From Clostridia bacterium (lineage in GTDB: Bacteria > Bacillota > Clostridia > Oscillospirales > CAG-272), in the NCBI GenBank assembly GCA_900754175.1, contig CAAEBS010000067.1:1-15130 (forward strand): DNA of 15,130 nucleotides, in the 5' to 3' direction. The notes beneath the pieces were generated by a model, which saw nothing but the letters and a program-made list of their open reading frames with translations, did not search any database and was not told the DNA's origin. The position numbers were made by a program, and so were the translations under genes. Of the stretch, positions 14,874-15,130 are shown one piece after another. Every line of letters starts with the position of its first letter. Position 1 is the first letter of the stretch.

Positions 14874-14907
14874 CGGGGGAAACTTTTCTGGAGAAAAGTT
14901 TCCCCCG
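14874..14907. repeat. 15-bp hairpin repeat, right copy (terminator-like)
   Basis: CGGGGGAAACTTTTC (14874-14888) and GAAAAGTTTCCCCCG (14893-14907) pair perfectly around TGGA, 10 nt after the gamma-subunit stop codon. It is the same element as at 6-39, in the equivalent position and orientation relative to the preceding gene. GACCCCTTTCAAAAGACTTTG follows, containing a second small hairpin (TTCAAA/TTTGAA). Confidence 0.82.
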
Positions 14908-14990
14908 GACCCCTTTCAAAAGACTTTGAACAAGGGTTAAGGATATAGCTGACCCGGAGTTTTACCGTTACGGGGGTTTAGCACAGGGTT

Positions 14991-15018
14991 GGTGCGCTCG
15001 ACGATTGGAGATCCCGAC
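14991..15018 (+). repeat. 28-nt direct repeat, copy 1
   Basis: The unit starts GGTGCGCTCGACGATTGGAG and ends ATCCCGAC. It recurs at 15103-15130 with a single difference (GATT versus GCTT), 112 nt downstream. The second copy runs to the last base of the window, so the array may continue beyond it. Confidence 0.8.
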
Positions 15019-15102
15019 CTACGGTCGCCCTGACGGGTTCGACTTCGGGCTGTCGCCCTCCGCTCAGGATGACACGAGAGGCGGAAGTAGGGTGCCAGAG
15101 GT

Positions 15103-15130
15103 GGTGCGCTCGACGCTTGGAGATCCCGAC
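15103..15130 (+). repeat. 28-nt direct repeat, copy 2, at the window edge
   Basis: This copy starts GGTGCGCTCGACGCTTGGAG and ends ATCCCGAC at the final base. It matches copy 1 at 27 of 28 positions. Whether a third unit follows cannot be seen. Confidence 0.8.

Larger units (their letters stand above)
14911..15130. other. Non-coding tail with repeat-like sequence
   Basis: No gene is seen here. A small hairpin TTCAAA-AGAC-TTTGAA occurs near 14915-14930. From 14991 onward the text is composed of short palindromic pieces, such as CGACC/GGTCG near 15015-15027. A 28-nt unit is repeated at both ends of the stretch. This looks like dispersed intergenic repeat sequence, not a structural RNA that I can name. 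Confidence 0.6.

Noticed and set aside
14991..15130. CRISPR array
   Set aside because: Only two 28-nt copies with an 84-nt gap, no cas genes and spacing too wide for CRISPR spacers.

Overview
The window looks like chromosomal DNA of an anaerobic, probably spore-forming Gram-positive bacterium of the Clostridia (Oscillospiraceae/Ruminococcaceae-like), possibly from a metagenome. The evidence is the strong AGGAGG-type ribosome binding sites, TTGACA/TATAAT promoters, a dGTPase-dnaG-rpoD operon with a short Gram-positive RpoD (375 aa), a SpoIIQ-like M23 protein and a Na+-pump decarboxylase beta subunit. These assignments come from reading motifs by eye; no database was searched.

Left part, minus strand (50-4633). 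A near-perfect sigma-A promoter (4605-4633) reads leftward into a compact three-gene unit: a 127-aa protein resembling only the N-terminal (pre-ATP-grasp) domain of a D-aspartate-ligase-type ATP-grasp enzyme, an Asp/Glu racemase (252 aa, both catalytic cysteines), and a MurE-like Mur ligase (500 aa) with an atypical amino-acid-selectivity motif. A zinc-ribbon/transmembrane/beta-propeller protein follows. The three genes together suggest a D-amino-acid or peptidoglycan-precursor branch that has lost its ATP-grasp catalytic domain, or never had it here.

Centre, plus strand (4714-10026). A membrane-anchored LytM/M23 domain protein has a forespore-type promoter candidate and its own strong terminator. 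A gene-poor stretch of about 490 bp with two hairpins follows, then the macromolecular-synthesis operon: a dGTPase-like HD phosphohydrolase, DnaG primase (ATGA overlap) and RpoD.

Right part, plus strand (10205-14863). This holds an orphan solute-binding-type lipoprotein with its own promoter, two stacked hairpins, and a HAD hydrolase translationally coupled to a GNAT acetyltransferase resembling the yeast Mpr1 type. A consensus promoter with a 14-bp inverted repeat just upstream then drives a carboxylate decarboxylase beta subunit, which is frameshifted near codon 82, and a 49-aa OadG-like gamma subunit.

Both ends of the gene block carry the same 15-bp hairpin element (6-39 and 14874-14907), each 10-12 nt after a stop codon. 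The last 140 bases hold a different, directly repeated, non-coding sequence. I see no tRNA, rRNA, CRISPR, transposase or phage genes.
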